This document shows, in pieces, positions 8,487 through 18,613 of a stretch of DNA of 64,000 bases (positions within the stretch are counted from its first letter, which is position 1; the number at the start of each line of letters is the position of its first letter). The translations under genes were made by a program, and so were the position numbers. Location: the NCBI RefSeq assembly GCF_900090325.1, contig NZ_FMHW01000002.1, forward strand, positions 310,001 through 374,000. Direction: 5' to 3'. The stretch comes from Micromonospora pallida. Its GTDB lineage: Bacteria; Actinomycetota; Actinomycetes; Mycobacteriales; Micromonosporaceae. The notes under the pieces were generated by a model. The model made no database searches. It had not been told where the DNA came from and saw nothing but the letters and a program-made list of their open reading frames with translations.

Positions 8487-9179
8487 TCAGCGGTCGGCCA
8501 TGCCCGCCCGGCGGCGCAGTGCCGCCACGTCGGTCACCACGATGCGGCGCCCCTCGGTGCGCAGCCAGCCCCGGCTGGCGAACGAGCCGATCGCCTGGTT
8601 GACGCTCTGCCGGGAGCACCCGGCCATCTCCGCCAGCTGGGACTGGTTCAGCTCGATCGTGATCATCGGAGCCTGGCTCTCGCCGGCCAGCCGGACCAGC
8701 GTCTTGGCCACCCGGCCGGGCAGGTCGAGGAAGACGTGGTCGGCGTTCTGCTCGGTCAGCCGGCGGATCAGAGCGCCCAGTGAGCGCATCACCGCGTCGA
8801 GGATGCGCGGGTTGGAGTGCACCAGCTCCATGAAGGCCGGTCGGGACAGCGCCAGGGCGCTACAGTCCTCGATCGCCTCGGCGGAAAGCGAGCGGGTGGA
8901 AGCGTCGAGTAGGGACACCTCACCGAGCACGTCCGGTGGTCGGATCACCGACAGTACGGCCCGCTCCCCGGTCGGAGCGGTGCGGAACACCGCCACCGCG
9001 CCCCGACGCAACACGATGAGGGACTCGCCGGGGTCGTTCTCCACGAAGAGCAACTGCCCCTTGCGGTACGTGCGCGGCACCGCCGCCGCGATCACCCGTT
9101 GCCGGACCTCTGGCTCCAGGCCGGCGAACATCTCCACTCCCGTGAGCGCGTCGCCCGGCTCCGGCAGGCGCATTTCCAC
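8487..9179 (-). CDS. Crp/Fnr family transcriptional regulator
   Basis: A 230-aa protein with an N-terminal cyclic-nucleotide-binding beta-roll (about residues 20-125, with the phosphate-cassette-like GEVSLLDASTRSLSAEA), a dimerisation helix, and a C-terminal winged helix-turn-helix (NQSQLAEMAGCSRQSVNQAI). Length and layout are those of actinobacterial Crp-type regulators such as GlxR. Whether it binds cAMP cannot be settled by eye. The upstream 450 bp to the next gene may hold its own operator; the direct repeats GGTGAACCTGACA and GGTGAACTGACA occur at about 9220-9257. Confidence 0.9.
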   Translation of the reverse strand: MEMRLPEPGDALTGVEMFAGLEPEVRQRVIAAAVPRTYRKGQLLFVENDPGESLIVLRRGAVAVFRTAPTGERAVLSVIRPPDVLGEVSLLDASTRSLSAEAIEDCSALALSRPAFMELVHSNPRILDAVMRSLGALIRRLTEQNADHVFLDLPGRVAKTLVRLAGESQAPMITIELNQSQLAEMAGCSRQSVNQAIGSFASRGWLRTEGRRIVVTDVAALRRRAGMADR

Positions 9180-9632
9180 GGCCCAACCCCTCCCCGGTCA
9201 AGGACCACAACTCGCAGCCGGGTGAACCTGACAGCCCCCGGGTGGAGGTGAACTGACACCGGTTCGGCGTCCGGTAGCGGTACACATCAGATCATGACGC
9301 CCCGGTCGCTTGCTGTACACCCCTGAAAGCACTTCCGTGACAATCCTGAGCTGCGACGAATGCCATCGTGACGGGGCGGGTCCACCGTCGGGCGACGACC
9401 GCACGGGGGCGCGGTGGCGCGGGTCGCGGCACGGCCGCGACGGCCGGCGCGGGGGGCGGGACCACCCTCGCGCCGGCCCTCCGGCCGACCCGGACGGTCA
9501 CCCACCCACCCGGCCACCGCTCGCACGCCGTCCCGCCGCCGGCCTCGGCCCCCGCGCCCGCCGTCCGGGCCGACGTCGCTCCTCGCCGCCCCGCTGGTCG
9601 GGCCGTCACCGGAGTACGCGAGGATGGTGGGG
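9180..9632. other. divergent intergenic region
   Basis: A 453-bp gap between the divergent Crp-type regulator and the exoribonuclease. Near 9220-9257 two GGTGAAC(C)TGACA-like direct repeats may be regulatory. The rest (9380-9600) is extremely GC-rich low-complexity DNA with no convincing gene. Confidence 0.4.
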
Positions 9633-10130
9633 ATGGTTTACCGCTACTTCTACGACTGTGAGTTCATCGAGGACGGCCGCACCATCGACCTCGTGTCGAT
9701 CGGCGTCGTTGACGAGTACGGCCGCGAGTTCTACGCCGTCTCCACCGAGTTCGACGATTCCCGCGCGGTGCCCTGGGTGCGTCGTAACGTGCTCGACAAG
9801 CTGCCCTCGCCCGCCGACCGGGCCTGGCGCTCCCGCGAGCGCCTCCGCGAGGACCTGCTCGACTTCCTGGCCGAGCCGGTCCGTGGTCGGTCGGGCGAGC
9901 AGATCGAGCTCTGGGCGTGGTACGCCGCCTACGACCACGTGGCGCTGGCCCAGCTCTGGGGCTCGATGACCACCCTGCCCCGGGAGATCCCCCGGTTCAC
10001 CAAGGAACTGCGGCAGCTCTGGGACGACCGGGGCCGTCCGTCGTTGCCGGCGGCCGAGGCGGCCCGGCACGACGCGCTGGTCGACGCCCGGCACAACCTG
10101 GCCCGGTGGCGGGCGATGACCGGCGGCTGA
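9633..10130 (+). CDS. DEDDh 3'-5' exoribonuclease, Rv2179c type
   Basis: A 165-aa single-domain nuclease. The DEDDh residues are visible: Asp and Glu in YDCEFIEDG near the N-terminus, an Asp in AYDHVAL mid-protein, and His plus Asp in HDALVDARHNL. The fold and length match mycobacterial Rv2179c, which is described as a 3'-5' exoribonuclease. ATG at 9633 is chosen because GAGG lies 9 nt upstream; ATG at 9624 would add three residues. In M. tuberculosis the counterpart adjoins aroG; here about 10 kb of other genes intervene. A palindrome CTCCCGCC/GGCGGGAG follows at 10133-10148. Confidence 0.85.
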   Translation: MVYRYFYDCEFIEDGRTIDLVSIGVVDEYGREFYAVSTEFDDSRAVPWVRRNVLDKLPSPADRAWRSRERLREDLLDFLAEPVRGRSGEQIELWAWYAAYDHVALAQLWGSMTTLPREIPRFTKELRQLWDDRGRPSLPAAEAARHDALVDARHNLARWRAMTGG

Positions 10131-10305
10131 CCCTCCCGCCGGCGGGAGCCGGGGTCACGTCCACCGGCAGGAGAATGCGGGCCGTGCGGTCGAGTCCGGC
10201 CTATGAGGTTTGGTCCGTTCCGTCCCGGGCACCGGTTTCGACGGCGAGCCGGCGCGGGGCGGGGACACCCGGCTCGGTGTGGAACCGACCCGAGGAGTGA
10301 CCGCC

Positions 10306-10809
10306 ATGAGTCGTGAGCCGACCACGGACGCCGACGCCCGGCGCCGGGTCACCGAACTCATCCGCGACGCGCGCGTCTGCATGCTCACCACGATCGGAGT
10401 CGACGGCCGGCAGGTCAGCCGTCCGATGGTGCTCCAGGTGACGGAATTCACCGGCGACCTGTGGTTCTTCGCCCGGTCGAACTCGGCCAAGGTCCGGCAG
10501 ATCCGGGTCAACCCAGAGGTCAACGCGGCCTTCGGCGATCAACGCCGACACACCTGGATCTCCATCTCGGGCACCGCCCGGGAGGAGAACGACCGGGTCG
10601 ACATCGAGCGGCTCTGGCACCCCGGGTTGGGGGTCTGGTTTCCGGAGGGGCCGGACACGCCCGGGCTGACCCTGATCAAGGTGCGGGCCAGTTCGGCCGA
10701 GTACTGGGATTCGCCGACCAGTGCGGTGGTCGAGCTGCTCGGGGCCGTCCGGGCGGCGGTGACCGGGCGGCCGCCCCGGACGGGCGACCACCGTGCGGTC
10801 AGTTACTGA
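10306..10809 (+). CDS. pyridoxamine 5'-phosphate oxidase-fold (PPOX) protein
   Basis: A 167-aa split-barrel flavin-binding-type protein. Typical features are VCMLTTIGVDGRQVSRPM near residue 25, LWFFARSNSAKVRQI near 50, WISISGTARE near 85 and an AEYWDSP segment near the end, as in general-stress/PPOX proteins that bind FMN or F420. ATG at 10306 follows GAGGAG. The exact cofactor and substrate are not predictable. It stands alone between the exoribonuclease and pfkA. Confidence 0.85.
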   Translation: MSREPTTDADARRRVTELIRDARVCMLTTIGVDGRQVSRPMVLQVTEFTGDLWFFARSNSAKVRQIRVNPEVNAAFGDQRRHTWISISGTAREENDRVDIERLWHPGLGVWFPEGPDTPGLTLIKVRASSAEYWDSPTSAVVELLGAVRAAVTGRPPRTGDHRAVSY

Positions 10810-10990
10810 ACGGTGAACACTCCGGGGCGGCCGGTGGACTCTTCCGGGGCGCGCTGCCGGCGTGCGGGCCCGCCGACTACAGTGCGCATTGACGGCCCGC
10901 CCCGGGCCGGCAACGGCGCCGAGGTCTGATTTGACCCATATCCTGGGGCTTTGTTTGGGCTAACCGAGGCTCCAGGAGGATGAGCAGATC

Positions 10991-12019
10991 ATGCGTATTG
11001 GCGTGCTCACCGGCGGTGGCGACTGCCCCGGTCTCAACGCGGTGATCCGGGCGGTGGTCCGCAAGGGTGTCGCTACCTACGGTCACGAGTTCGTGGGCTT
11101 CCGGGACGGCTGGAAGGGCCCGCTAGAGGGTCTGTCCCGACCGCTGGGCATCGCGGAGGTCCGGGGCATCCTGCCGCGCGGCGGCACCATCCTCGGTTCG
11201 TCCCGCACCAACCCATTCAAGATCGAGAACGGCGTCGAGAGGATCAAGGAGAACCTCGCCGCCCAGGGCGTGGATGCCCTGATCGCCATCGGCGGTGAGG
11301 ACACCCTCGGGGTCGCCACCAAGCTGCACGAGCTGGACGTCAAGGTCATCGGCGTGCCGAAGACCATCGACAACGACCTCGGAGCCACCGACTACACCTT
11401 CGGCTTCGACACCGCCGTCAACATCGCCATGGAGGCGATCGACCGGCTGCACACCACCGCGGAGAGCCACCACCGGACGCTGGTCGTCGAGGTGATGGGG
11501 CGGCACGCCGGCTGGATCGCCCTGCACGCCGGCCTGGCCGGTGGCGCCAACGTGATCCTCCTGCCGGAGCGGCAGTTCGACGTCGAGCAGGTCGCCGGCT
11601 ACGTCGAGAAGCGTTTCCAGCACCAGTACGCGCCGATCGTCGTCGTCGCCGAGGGCGCGCAGCCGCTCGACGGCCAGATGGTCCTGCACAACCAGGAGCT
11701 GGACGCCTTCGGTCACGTCCGGCTCGGCGGCATCGGCCAGTGGCTGGCCGAGCAGCTCGAGGCGAAGACCGGCAAGGAGGCCCGCACCGTGGTGCTCGGC
11801 CACATCCAGCGTGGCGGCACCCCGACCGCCTTCGACCGGGTGCTCGCCACCCGTCTCGGCCTGCACGCGATCGACGCGGCGCAGGAGGGCGACTGGGGCA
11901 AGATGGTCGCCATGCAGAGCACGGACATCGTCCGGGTGCCGCTCGCCGACGCCACCCGCGAGCTGAAGACCGTGCCGCTGGAGCGGTACGCCGAGGCCGA
12001 GGTCTTCTTCGGTAGCTGA
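10991..12019 (+). CDS. pfkA: 6-phosphofructokinase, probably pyrophosphate-dependent
   Basis: Phosphorylates fructose 6-phosphate in glycolysis. At 342 aa it is a group III bacterial PFK. GVLTGGGDCPGLN opens the protein; GGEDT occupies residues 101-105 and PKTIDND begins at 123. In E. coli numbering, position 104 is Asp and 124 is Lys, the pair linked to PPi specificity (ATP enzymes have Gly104). The actinomycete PPi-PFK of Amycolatopsis methanolica is of this class, so PPi dependence is a strong inference. The start has an AGGAGG 11 nt upstream. A hairpin terminator follows. Confidence 0.95.
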   Translation: MRIGVLTGGGDCPGLNAVIRAVVRKGVATYGHEFVGFRDGWKGPLEGLSRPLGIAEVRGILPRGGTILGSSRTNPFKIENGVERIKENLAAQGVDALIAIGGEDTLGVATKLHELDVKVIGVPKTIDNDLGATDYTFGFDTAVNIAMEAIDRLHTTAESHHRTLVVEVMGRHAGWIALHAGLAGGANVILLPERQFDVEQVAGYVEKRFQHQYAPIVVVAEGAQPLDGQMVLHNQELDAFGHVRLGGIGQWLAEQLEAKTGKEARTVVLGHIQRGGTPTAFDRVLATRLGLHAIDAAQEGDWGKMVAMQSTDIVRVPLADATRELKTVPLERYAEAEVFFGS

Positions 12020-12027
12020 CCAGGAGC

Positions 12028-12061
12028 GGGGGCGACGGGCGTCCAGGCGTCCGTCGCCCCC
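12028..12061 (+). terminator. pfkA terminator hairpin
   Basis: GGGGGCGACGG (12028-12038) pairs exactly with CCGTCGCCCCC (12051-12061), beginning 8 nt after the pfkA stop codon. Confidence 0.75.
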
Positions 12062-12124
12062 GACCAGCCGGGCCGTCGCGATCCGACGGCGGTCGCGGGG
12101 CGGTGGGGAAAGGGGTACGGGGGA

Positions 12125-12943
12125 ATGTCGGCTGAGGTGCACACGGTCGCGGTGATCGGCGCCGGGAAGATCGGTGAGCTGATGCTCTCCGGGCTGTTGC
12201 GCTCGGGCTGGCCGGCCGACCGGCTGCTGGCCACCGCGCGTCGCCCAGAACGTGCCGAGGAGATCGCCACCCGGTACGGCGTCCGGGTGGTCGACAACCT
12301 CACCGCGGTACGGGACGCGGAGGTGCTCGCGATCTCGGTCAAGCCGCAGGACGCGGGGGTGCTGCTCGACGAGATCGGCCCCAAGATCCCCGACGGGAAG
12401 CTGGTCATCTCGCTCTGCGCCGGCCTGCCCACCGGCTTCTTCAGCCGGCGGCTGCCCGCCGGCACCCCGGTCGTCCGGGTCATGACGAACACCCCGGCCC
12501 TGGTCGACCAGGCGATGACCGCGATCTCGGCCGGCACGCACGCCACCGGGGAGCACCTCGCCCTGGCCGAGGAGATGTTCAAGCCGCTGGGCGCGACGAT
12601 CCGGGTGCCCGAGTCGCAGCAGGACGCGGTGACCGCCCTCTCCGGGTCCGGCCCGGCCTACTTCTACCTGCTGGTCGAGGCGATGGTCGACGCCGGGATC
12701 CTGCTCGGCCTGCCCCGCCAGGTGGCCCACGACCTGATCGTGCAGACCGCCATCGGTTCGGCGGTCATGCTGCGTGACTCCGGCGAACACCCGGTCAAGC
12801 TCCGCGAGGCGGTGACCTCGCCCGCCGGTACCACCATCTCCGCCGTACGCGAGCTGGAGAAGCACGGCGTACGCGCGGCGCTGCTCGCCGCCCTCGAGGC
12901 GGCCCGCGACCGGGCCCGGGAGCTGGCCGCCCAGGCCACCTGA
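12125..12943 (+). CDS. proC: pyrroline-5-carboxylate reductase
   Basis: Reduces 1-pyrroline-5-carboxylate to proline with NAD(P)H, the last step of proline synthesis. The N-terminal Rossmann loop is VIGAGKIGELM; VMTNTPALVDQAMTAIS and the family signature region ALSGSGPAYFY to AGTTISAVRELEKHGVR are both present. The 272-aa length is standard. ATG at 12125 follows GGGGG; it is probably transcribed separately from pfkA, since a terminator intervenes. Confidence 0.95.
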   Translation: MSAEVHTVAVIGAGKIGELMLSGLLRSGWPADRLLATARRPERAEEIATRYGVRVVDNLTAVRDAEVLAISVKPQDAGVLLDEIGPKIPDGKLVISLCAGLPTGFFSRRLPAGTPVVRVMTNTPALVDQAMTAISAGTHATGEHLALAEEMFKPLGATIRVPESQQDAVTALSGSGPAYFYLLVEAMVDAGILLGLPRQVAHDLIVQTAIGSAVMLRDSGEHPVKLREAVTSPAGTTISAVRELEKHGVRAALLAALEAARDRARELAAQAT

Positions 12944-13325
12944 CCCCGCCCTCCCCATCCGGGCATTCTCCCCGGGCCGGCGCCGACTGCTCCACTGTGT
13001 CCGGCCGGCGGCTGGTATGCGCGCTGCTGTCGGCTGTGGTGCTGGTGTCGGCGTGATTGCCCGCTCTCGCCCGTGCCCACGCGTGGGGTGACAACCCGCC
13101 AATCCGGCAAGTCGGCGCGACCTGGCCCCCGGGGCGGACGGATGCCGGCTACCCTGCGGCGCAGCCTTGACCCGCCGGTCAGCGATCTTTCCGGAGATCG
13201 GGGGGTCGGGCCGCTGAACCGTTTCGCACCTTCCATCGTGGACATGGGTACGGACGTTCCGGTCCTGGAACGGATCATTTGCCCCATCCCAGGTCCGACA
13301 TCGTCCACTGTGGACAGGATATCTA

Positions 13326-13354
13326 TTGACTTAACGGCATCAATGTCGCATAAA
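13326..13354 (+). promoter_or_regulatory. candidate sigma-70-type promoter upstream of the DoxX gene
   Basis: TTGACT (13326-13331) and CATAAA (13349-13354) are 17 nt apart. They lie in a patch of unusually low GC in the 582-bp gap 12944-13525, which holds no convincing gene. A palindrome GTCCACTGTGGAC at 13303-13315, just upstream, could be an operator. Confidence 0.5.
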
Positions 13355-13525
13355 GGTGTGACGGACTTCTTGCGGAGTCAGAATTCGACTTCTCCGACAG
13401 CGCCGGGCCGCAGCCGGGTGTCACCCGAGGCACTGTCGAGGGAGGTGGCAAGCCCGCTGGTGCCCCGAGAACCAGCGCCGACCAGTGCAACGCCCATGAG
13501 TTACGGGTCGACGAAAGGGATGCTT

Positions 13526-13963
13526 GTGACTGTCAACCGCCTCAGCGAGCCGGTGTACAACCTCTTCCGGATAGTCATTGGACTGCTGTTCACGACGCAC
13601 GGGCTGTCCACGGTCTTCGGTATGTTCGAGGGCTTCATGAACACCGGGGAGCCCATCCCGGTCGGCCTCTGGCCGGACTGGTACGGCTCGCTGATCCAGG
13701 TCATCACGGGCCCGCTCGTCCTGATCGGGCTCTTCACCCGACCGGCCGCCGTGCTCGCTTCCGGTTCGATGGCCTTCGCCTACTTCATGGTGCACCAGCC
13801 GACGGGGCTGCTGCCGATGAACAACCGGGGCGAACCCGCCGTGCTGTTCTGCTGGGGGTTCCTGCTCATCGCGGTCCTGGGTCCGGGCCGCTGGGCCCTG
13901 GACCACCTGCTGAGCCGGCGGCGGGAGGGGGCGCGCGAGAAGGAGATGGTCAGGGCTTCCTGA
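13526..13963 (+). CDS. DoxX family membrane protein
   Basis: A 145-aa integral membrane protein with four hydrophobic segments typical of DoxX (FRIVIGLLFTTHGLSTVFGM, then GSLIQVITGPLVLIGLFTRP, AVLASGSMAFAYFMVHQP and AVLFCWGFLLIAVLGPG). GTG at 13526 is preferred because GAAAGGG ends 6 nt upstream; an in-frame ATG at 13520 is too close to that site. DoxX proteins are linked to redox stress or thiol metabolism, but no specific role can be read here. A decayed reductase fragment follows at once. Confidence 0.8.
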   Translation: MTVNRLSEPVYNLFRIVIGLLFTTHGLSTVFGMFEGFMNTGEPIPVGLWPDWYGSLIQVITGPLVLIGLFTRPAAVLASGSMAFAYFMVHQPTGLLPMNNRGEPAVLFCWGFLLIAVLGPGRWALDHLLSRRREGAREKEMVRAS

Positions 13964-14012
13964 CCACGACGCCGTCGGACAGTGGACCGGTCACCCCGGT
14001 CCACCGTCCGAG

Positions 14013-14180
14013 ATGGGGGACACGCTGACCCTCGCCCTGCCCCACCTGCGGCCCGGCCAGGAGGCCTACCTCTGCGGCCCGCCCGCGATGAACGCCGGCT
14101 CCCGGCTGCGGCTACTCGCCGCCGGCGTGCCCGCCCACCGCATCCATCTCTCCGACCAGTTCACCGAAGGCGGCGTCTGA
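14013..14180 (+). pseudogene. C-terminal remnant of an NAD(P)H-flavin/ferredoxin-type reductase
   Basis: A 55-codon frame beginning MGDTLTLALPHLRPGQEAY. It contains LCGPPAMNAGS and ends in a hydrophobic LLAAGVPAHRIHLSDQF tail. This is the last ~50 residues of an oxidoreductase NAD-binding domain, as in phenol hydroxylase or dioxygenase reductases. The rest of the protein is missing upstream, where the DoxX gene ends only 50 nt earlier. It reads as debris from a deletion rather than a functional small gene. Confidence 0.6.
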
Positions 14181-14206
14181 CCGCCCGCTGCCCTCGCGGG
14201 CCAACC

Positions 14207-14259
14207 GTCAATCTTGGACAGTTACCGTTCTGACACGACGGTAACTGTCCAAGATTGAC
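14207..14259. repeat. perfect 22-bp palindrome
   Basis: The arm at 14207-14228 (GTCAATCTTGGACAGTTACC plus two bases) is exactly complementary to 14238-14259, with a 9-nt loop. It lies after the reductase remnant. The gap 14260-14604 otherwise holds only a relatively AT-rich stretch (about 14455-14590), which should contain the promoter of the lipase gene. Confidence 0.85.
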
Positions 14260-14604
14260 AGAGCGCAGAGGGCTGGCGTGGCGCGCGGTCCTCCGTATCC
14301 AGCGGTCACGCCGGGGCGCACCGTCCCGCGCCGGCCGGGAGGGCCGGTTTCGTCGTGGCGCGGGGAGGTGTCACCCGCCAGCGGGGCCGCGGCGGGCCGC
14401 GGCGTGCCGCGGCGGTCCGTTGCCCCGGCGTTCGCCGCCGGGGTTGTCGAATGTCCGATGTCGTTCAGGTTGACGACGATCTACGCGCAGGGGTTCGGTA
14501 TCGAAAAATCTCGACGTTAACCGCTGACTGCTCTTCCGGGCGGGGGTCATTAAGTGATATCTATCTCTTGCTGATCTTTCTCCTAGCCCCCGGGAGTGTG
14601 CGAC

Positions 14605-15408
14605 GTGCGGAGATTCCGTCTGGCAACCCTCGCCCTGAGCCTGACAGCGGCTCTCGGCGCCACCCTCGTCACGGCCCTTCCCGCCCAGGCGGCGGCCACC
14701 GACCGCTACGTCGCCCTCGGTGACTCGTACGCCTCCGGCGTCGGCGCCGGCAGCTACACGAGCGAGAGCGGCTCCTGCAAGCGCAGCACCAACGCCTACC
14801 CGGCGTTGTACAACGCCAACGTCAGGCCGGCCTCCTACCGCTCGGTCGCCTGCTCGGGCGCCACCACCACGAGCGTCATCAACACCCAGCTCTCGGCGCT
14901 CAGCTCGACCACCACGCTGGTCAGCGTCCAGGTCGGCGGCAACGACGTCGGCTTCGCCAACATCATGACCGCCTGCGTGCTCTACGGCACGACCGAGTGC
15001 GTGGCGTCGGTGGACGCCGCCATGGTCAAGGCTCGCAACGACCTGCCCCGCCTGCTGGACAACGTCTACAACGGCATCAAGAGCCGCTCGCCCTCGGCCC
15101 GCGTGGTGGTCGTCGGCTACCCGGTCTTCTACCAGATCAACACCCCCTGCGTCGGGCTCAGCGACACCTCCCGAGCGAAGATCAACGAGGGCATCAACCT
15201 GGTGGACGACATCACCCGCAGCCGGGCCACCGCGCACGGGTTCCGCTTCGCCGACGTGCGCAGCGCCTTCGTCGGCCACCAGCTCTGCAGCTACGGCGAG
15301 AAGTGGCTGCACGCGTTGAACTTCCTCGACCTCGGTGTCTCGTACCACCCGACGGCGGCCGGCCAGACCGGCGGCAACTACCCGGTCTTCCGCTCCGTCG
15401 CGGGCTGA
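14605..15408 (+). CDS. secreted SGNH/GDSL lipase
   Basis: An extracellular esterase/lipase of 267 aa. A Sec signal peptide (RRFRLATLALSLTAALGATL up to AQAAA) precedes the catalytic domain. Block I is GDSYASGVGAG (Ser nucleophile), block III is GGNDVGF, and block V is SYHPTAAGQ (catalytic His). Several cysteines suggest disulfides, as in Streptomyces exfoliatus/rimosus-type lipases. GTG at 14605 has GGGAG 8 nt upstream; GTG at 14596 is an alternative that adds three residues. A perfect hairpin terminator follows. Confidence 0.9.
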   Translation: MRRFRLATLALSLTAALGATLVTALPAQAAATDRYVALGDSYASGVGAGSYTSESGSCKRSTNAYPALYNANVRPASYRSVACSGATTTSVINTQLSALSSTTTLVSVQVGGNDVGFANIMTACVLYGTTECVASVDAAMVKARNDLPRLLDNVYNGIKSRSPSARVVVVGYPVFYQINTPCVGLSDTSRAKINEGINLVDDITRSRATAHGFRFADVRSAFVGHQLCSYGEKWLHALNFLDLGVSYHPTAAGQTGGNYPVFRSVAG

Positions 15409-15426
15409 ACCGGAACCACCTGATCC

Positions 15427-15456
15427 GGGCCCGCCGCGTACCGACGCGGCGGGCCC
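15427..15456 (+). terminator. terminator hairpin after the lipase
   Basis: GGGCCCGCCGCGT (15427-15439) pairs exactly with ACGCGGCGGGCCC (15444-15456), with a 4-nt loop. Confidence 0.8.
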
Positions 15457-15603
15457 GACCTTGGTCGGCTCGCGTGTCTGCCGCATGACGGCACAAGTGC
15501 CGGAATCGGCGGAATCGGCGGTGCGGGCACGCCGCCACCGGACCTCGGGCGGCGGCTTGCCGTTGCCGACCCCTGACGTGCCTTGCCGGCTTCCGACGTG
15601 CCG

Positions 15604-16038
15604 CTATCGGGCTGCGGCATCCGCCGCCGGTCGGGCCGACTCCAGGTTGTCGGCCATCGTGGCGAGTACCCGTACCGTTTCCACGTACTGCTCGGTGGTG
15701 AGGCCGCGCATCAGCAGGTCGCGGGCCGCCTCGACCCGGGCGGCCACCTGCGTGTGGGCGGTCCGGCCGGCCTCGGTCAGGGTGAGCCGGCCGTCGTCGC
15801 CACGGGTCACCCAGCCGCGCGCGGCCAGGTCGTCCACGGTGGCGCCCCGGTCCGCGCCGAACGGCGCCAGGGCGTCCGCCACCTGTACGGACGTCTGTGG
15901 GCCCTCGTGCAGAAGGTGCAGGGTCTGCCAGTGCCGCCGGCCGAGCCGGTCCTCGGCGAGGGCGGCCTCGAACTGTGCCTCGATGAGGCCATGCAGGTGT
16001 CGTAGCCAGTAGCCGATGGGTCGGCTGGTCGCGGTCAT
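15604..16038 (-). CDS. MarR-like winged-helix regulator
   Basis: A 144-aa DNA-binding protein. It starts MTATSRPIGYWLRHLHGLIE and carries a winged helix (RRHWQTLHLLHEG, then VDDLAARGWVTRGDDGRLTLTEAG) as in MarR family members. ATG at 16038 follows GGGGAG. The frame is open upstream, but that part is antisense-type composition with no ribosome site. It is followed convergently by the lipase. Its target is unknown; self-regulation is typical of the family. Confidence 0.85.
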   Translation of the reverse strand: MTATSRPIGYWLRHLHGLIEAQFEAALAEDRLGRRHWQTLHLLHEGPQTSVQVADALAPFGADRGATVDDLAARGWVTRGDDGRLTLTEAGRTAHTQVAARVEAARDLLMRGLTTEQYVETVRVLATMADNLESARPAADAAAR

Positions 16039-16151
16039 GCTGCTCCCCGGGTCGCTCGCTGTCGTGGACGGTGCTCGCGTCCCACTGTGAACGCGCGTGC
16101 CATCGACCCGGTCGAGGCGAGGTGTAGGGCGAGAGCCAGGCCGCCGGTCGT

Positions 16152-16646
16152 TCAGTTCGTCGCCGGCAGGATCCGCTGGATCGCCGCGTGCAGCTCCGGG
16201 GCGTCCGGCTCCACCGTCGGGGCGAACCGGGCGGCCACCGTGCCGTCCGGCGCGACGAGGAACTTCTCGAAGTTCCAGCGGATGTCGCCGGTGCGGCCGT
16301 CGGCGTCGGCGGTCTGGGTGAGCAGCGCGTACAACGGGTGCCGCCCGGGGCCGTTGACCTCGACCTTCTCCGTCAGCGGGAAGGTGACCCCGTAGTTGAC
16401 CTGGCAGAACTCGCCGATCTCGTCGGGACCGCCCGGCTCCTGCCCGCCGAACTGGTTGCACGGCACCCCGAGCACCACCAGCCCGCGTGCGGCGTAGGCG
16501 TCGTACAGCTTCTGCAGGCCGGCGTACTGCGGGGTGAGGCCGCACTGGGAGGCCACGTTCACCACCAGGAGGGCCCGCCCACGGTGGTCGGAGTGGTTGG
16601 CCGGACCGCCGGTGAGGGCGTCGATCCCGATGTCGAAGACGTTCAT
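16152..16646 (-). CDS. glutathione peroxidase family thiol peroxidase
   Basis: Reduces hydroperoxides using a peroxidatic Cys (in actinomycetes usually recycled by thioredoxin or mycothiol rather than glutathione). At 164 aa it is complete. The catalytic residues are visible: Cys in VNVASQCGLT, Gln in PCNQFGGQEPG, and Trp-Asn in RWNFEKFLV. ATG at 16646 begins MNVFDIGIDALTG. It is upstream of the MarR gene on the same strand, 113 nt apart, so co-regulation is possible. Confidence 0.92.
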   Translation of the reverse strand: MNVFDIGIDALTGGPANHSDHRGRALLVVNVASQCGLTPQYAGLQKLYDAYAARGLVVLGVPCNQFGGQEPGGPDEIGEFCQVNYGVTFPLTEKVEVNGPGRHPLYALLTQTADADGRTGDIRWNFEKFLVAPDGTVAARFAPTVEPDAPELHAAIQRILPATN

Positions 16647-16868
16647 GGCGGTGAGGTTACCGGCGCGTACCGGTGGGTCGGCACCCGCCGGGCCGGTCGG
16701 CGCGGTGAACCCGGGGTGACGTCGAGCTGACGCCCGGGCCGCGACCGGGTGGGCGTGCCGGTCACGACGGGGGTGTCGGCCACCACGTGGGGGGCGTCGG
16801 CCGCCATGCGGGGGGTGCGTCGCGGCGACCAGCGCGACTGTCGGCGAAGAAATCGATACATGCACATC

Positions 16869-16898
16869 TTGACGAAGTGATGACGGCGTTAGTAGCGT
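16869..16898 (+). promoter_or_regulatory. chitinase promoter
   Basis: TTGACG (16869-16874) and TAGCGT (16893-16898), 18 nt apart, sit 46 nt before the chitinase ATG. Confidence 0.6.
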
Positions 16899-16912
16899 CT
16901 CAACCACATTCT

Positions 16913-16929
16913 GGAAAGTTTCCTAACTG
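16913..16929 (+). promoter_or_regulatory. candidate operator, chitinase side
   Basis: GGAAAGTTTCCTAACTG lies between the promoter -10 box and the start codon. It contains the palindrome GGAAA-G-TTTCC. A closely related site (CAGTTAGGTTTCCTTACC on the coding strand) precedes the LPMO gene, which suggests one regulator for both. Confidence 0.5.
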
Positions 16930-16944
16930 TTTAGGGAGACGCGC

Positions 16945-18552
<1,608 letters not shown>

Positions 18553-18576
18553 CGGTGGTACCGATGCCCCACCGGC

Positions 18577-18606
18577 GGCGGGGAGGAGCTTCTGCTCCTC
18601 CCCGCC
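18577..18606. terminator. bidirectional terminator between chitinase and LPMO
   Basis: A perfect 13-bp stem, GGCGGGGAGGAGC (18577-18589) with GCTCCTCCCCGCC (18594-18606), with a TTCT loop. Confidence 0.85.
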
Positions 18607-18613
18607 TCTCGTG

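Noticed and set aside
11123..13102. 659-codon minus-strand frame over pfkA and proC
   Set aside because: Antisense to two well-supported genes.
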